Below, in pieces: positions 6,472 through 6,585 of a stretch of DNA of 6,585 bases; position 1 is the stretch's first letter; every line of letters begins with the position of its first letter. The notes beneath the pieces were generated by a model. That model saw nothing but the letters and a program-made list of their open reading frames with translations. It was not told the origin of the DNA and did not search any database. Source of the DNA: a bacterium (GTDB lineage Bacteria; Krumholzibacteriota; Krumholzibacteriia; WVZY01); the NCBI GenBank assembly GCA_027296025.1, contig JAPUJU010000214.1, positions 1 through 6,585 on the forward strand, read 5' to 3'. The position numbers and the translations under genes were made by a program.

Positions 6472-6582
6472 GAAGGATTCTCTGAAAGCTGTGTTGCGGT
6501 ATTCTGGGACGAAAAACTAAACCCTCTTCCTGTGTTCGCCGTCCAAGTATCGAGTACGCTTTCTAAGGGAATCCTTCTTTTT
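6472..6582 (+). ncRNA. Candidate small structured RNA, about 110 nt, unknown family
   Basis: The ends pair perfectly: GAAGGATTC (6472-6480) with GAATCCTTC (6569-6577), followed at once by TTTTT (6578-6582), as in an intrinsically terminated transcript. Pairing can continue through 6481-6483 with 6566-6568 (one G-U). After a 2-nt bulge, GAAAGC (6484-6489) pairs with GCTTTC (6558-6563), giving an almost unbroken 18-bp stem. Further in, 6497-6504 can pair with 6552-6558 (one bulged G, one G-U; G6558 is shared, so the junction must choose). GGACG (6507-6511) pairs with CGTCC (6540-6544). The apical loop (6512-6539) is A-rich, then C/U-rich (ACCCTCTTCCT, 6521-6531). The predicted promoter start coincides with the stem's 5' end. 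It lacks the conserved cores of SRP RNA, tmRNA and RNase P and is too short for typical 6S RNA. The main alternative is the 5' leader or attenuator of a gene beyond the window. Confidence 0.6.
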
Positions 6583-6585
6583 CGT

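Larger units (their letters stand above)
6231..6585. other. 355-base region without a convincing protein gene, upstream of recG
   Basis: The region lies between the recG start and the window end. It appears to hold the recG 5' leader and promoter (- strand), a small GNRA-loop inverted repeat, a strong + strand promoter and a structured segment ending in TTTTT. No long open frame with a ribosome-binding site was found on either strand. Nothing resembling a tRNA (no T-arm GTTCRA consensus with an acceptor stem), SRP RNA, tmRNA or RNase P core was seen. Confidence 0.7.

Overview
The window reads as chromosomal sequence of a Gram-negative-type bacterium with moderately high G+C. The best guess is an uncultured lineage in or near the old 'Deltaproteobacteria'. 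The hints are the MJ0042-type zinc-ribbon protein with a Pro/Ala linker and a helical tail, and a lysophospholipid acyltransferase beside a family-4 glycosyltransferase. The taxonomic call is an inference; no rRNA or other marker gene is present to settle it.

Positions 1-3283 (+ strand) look like one co-directional, tightly packed operon. It holds the 3' end of an LpxL/HtrB/PatA-type lipid acyltransferase (1-357), a GT4 glycosyltransferase of the PimA type (372-1538), a 12-helix MFS permease starting 1 nt after the glycosyltransferase stop (1540-2814), and a 146-residue protein I do not recognise (2843-3283). The first three suggest assembly and/or movement of an acylated glycolipid or envelope saccharide. 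A perfect 13-bp hairpin with a T tract (3313-3346) closes the operon and probably serves both strands, because the next gene converges on it.

Positions 3432-6230 (- strand) hold the replication-fork helicase gene recG (4134-6230, GTG start) and, downstream of it, a zinc-ribbon protein (3432-3986). Both have good Shine-Dalgarno sequences. A plausible recG promoter lies at 6317-6344.

Positions 6231-6585 carry no convincing protein gene, but this is the most interesting part of the window. A near-consensus sigma70 promoter on the + strand (TTGACA, 17 nt, TACACT; 6437-6465) fires into a segment of about 110 nt. The two ends of that segment are perfectly complementary over 9 bp (about 12 bp with the adjoining pairs), the interior can fold into a rod, and the 3' arm is followed directly by TTTTT. 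This looks like a complete small RNA gene, divergent from recG, of no family I recognise. No phage, IS, CRISPR, tRNA or rRNA signatures were seen.
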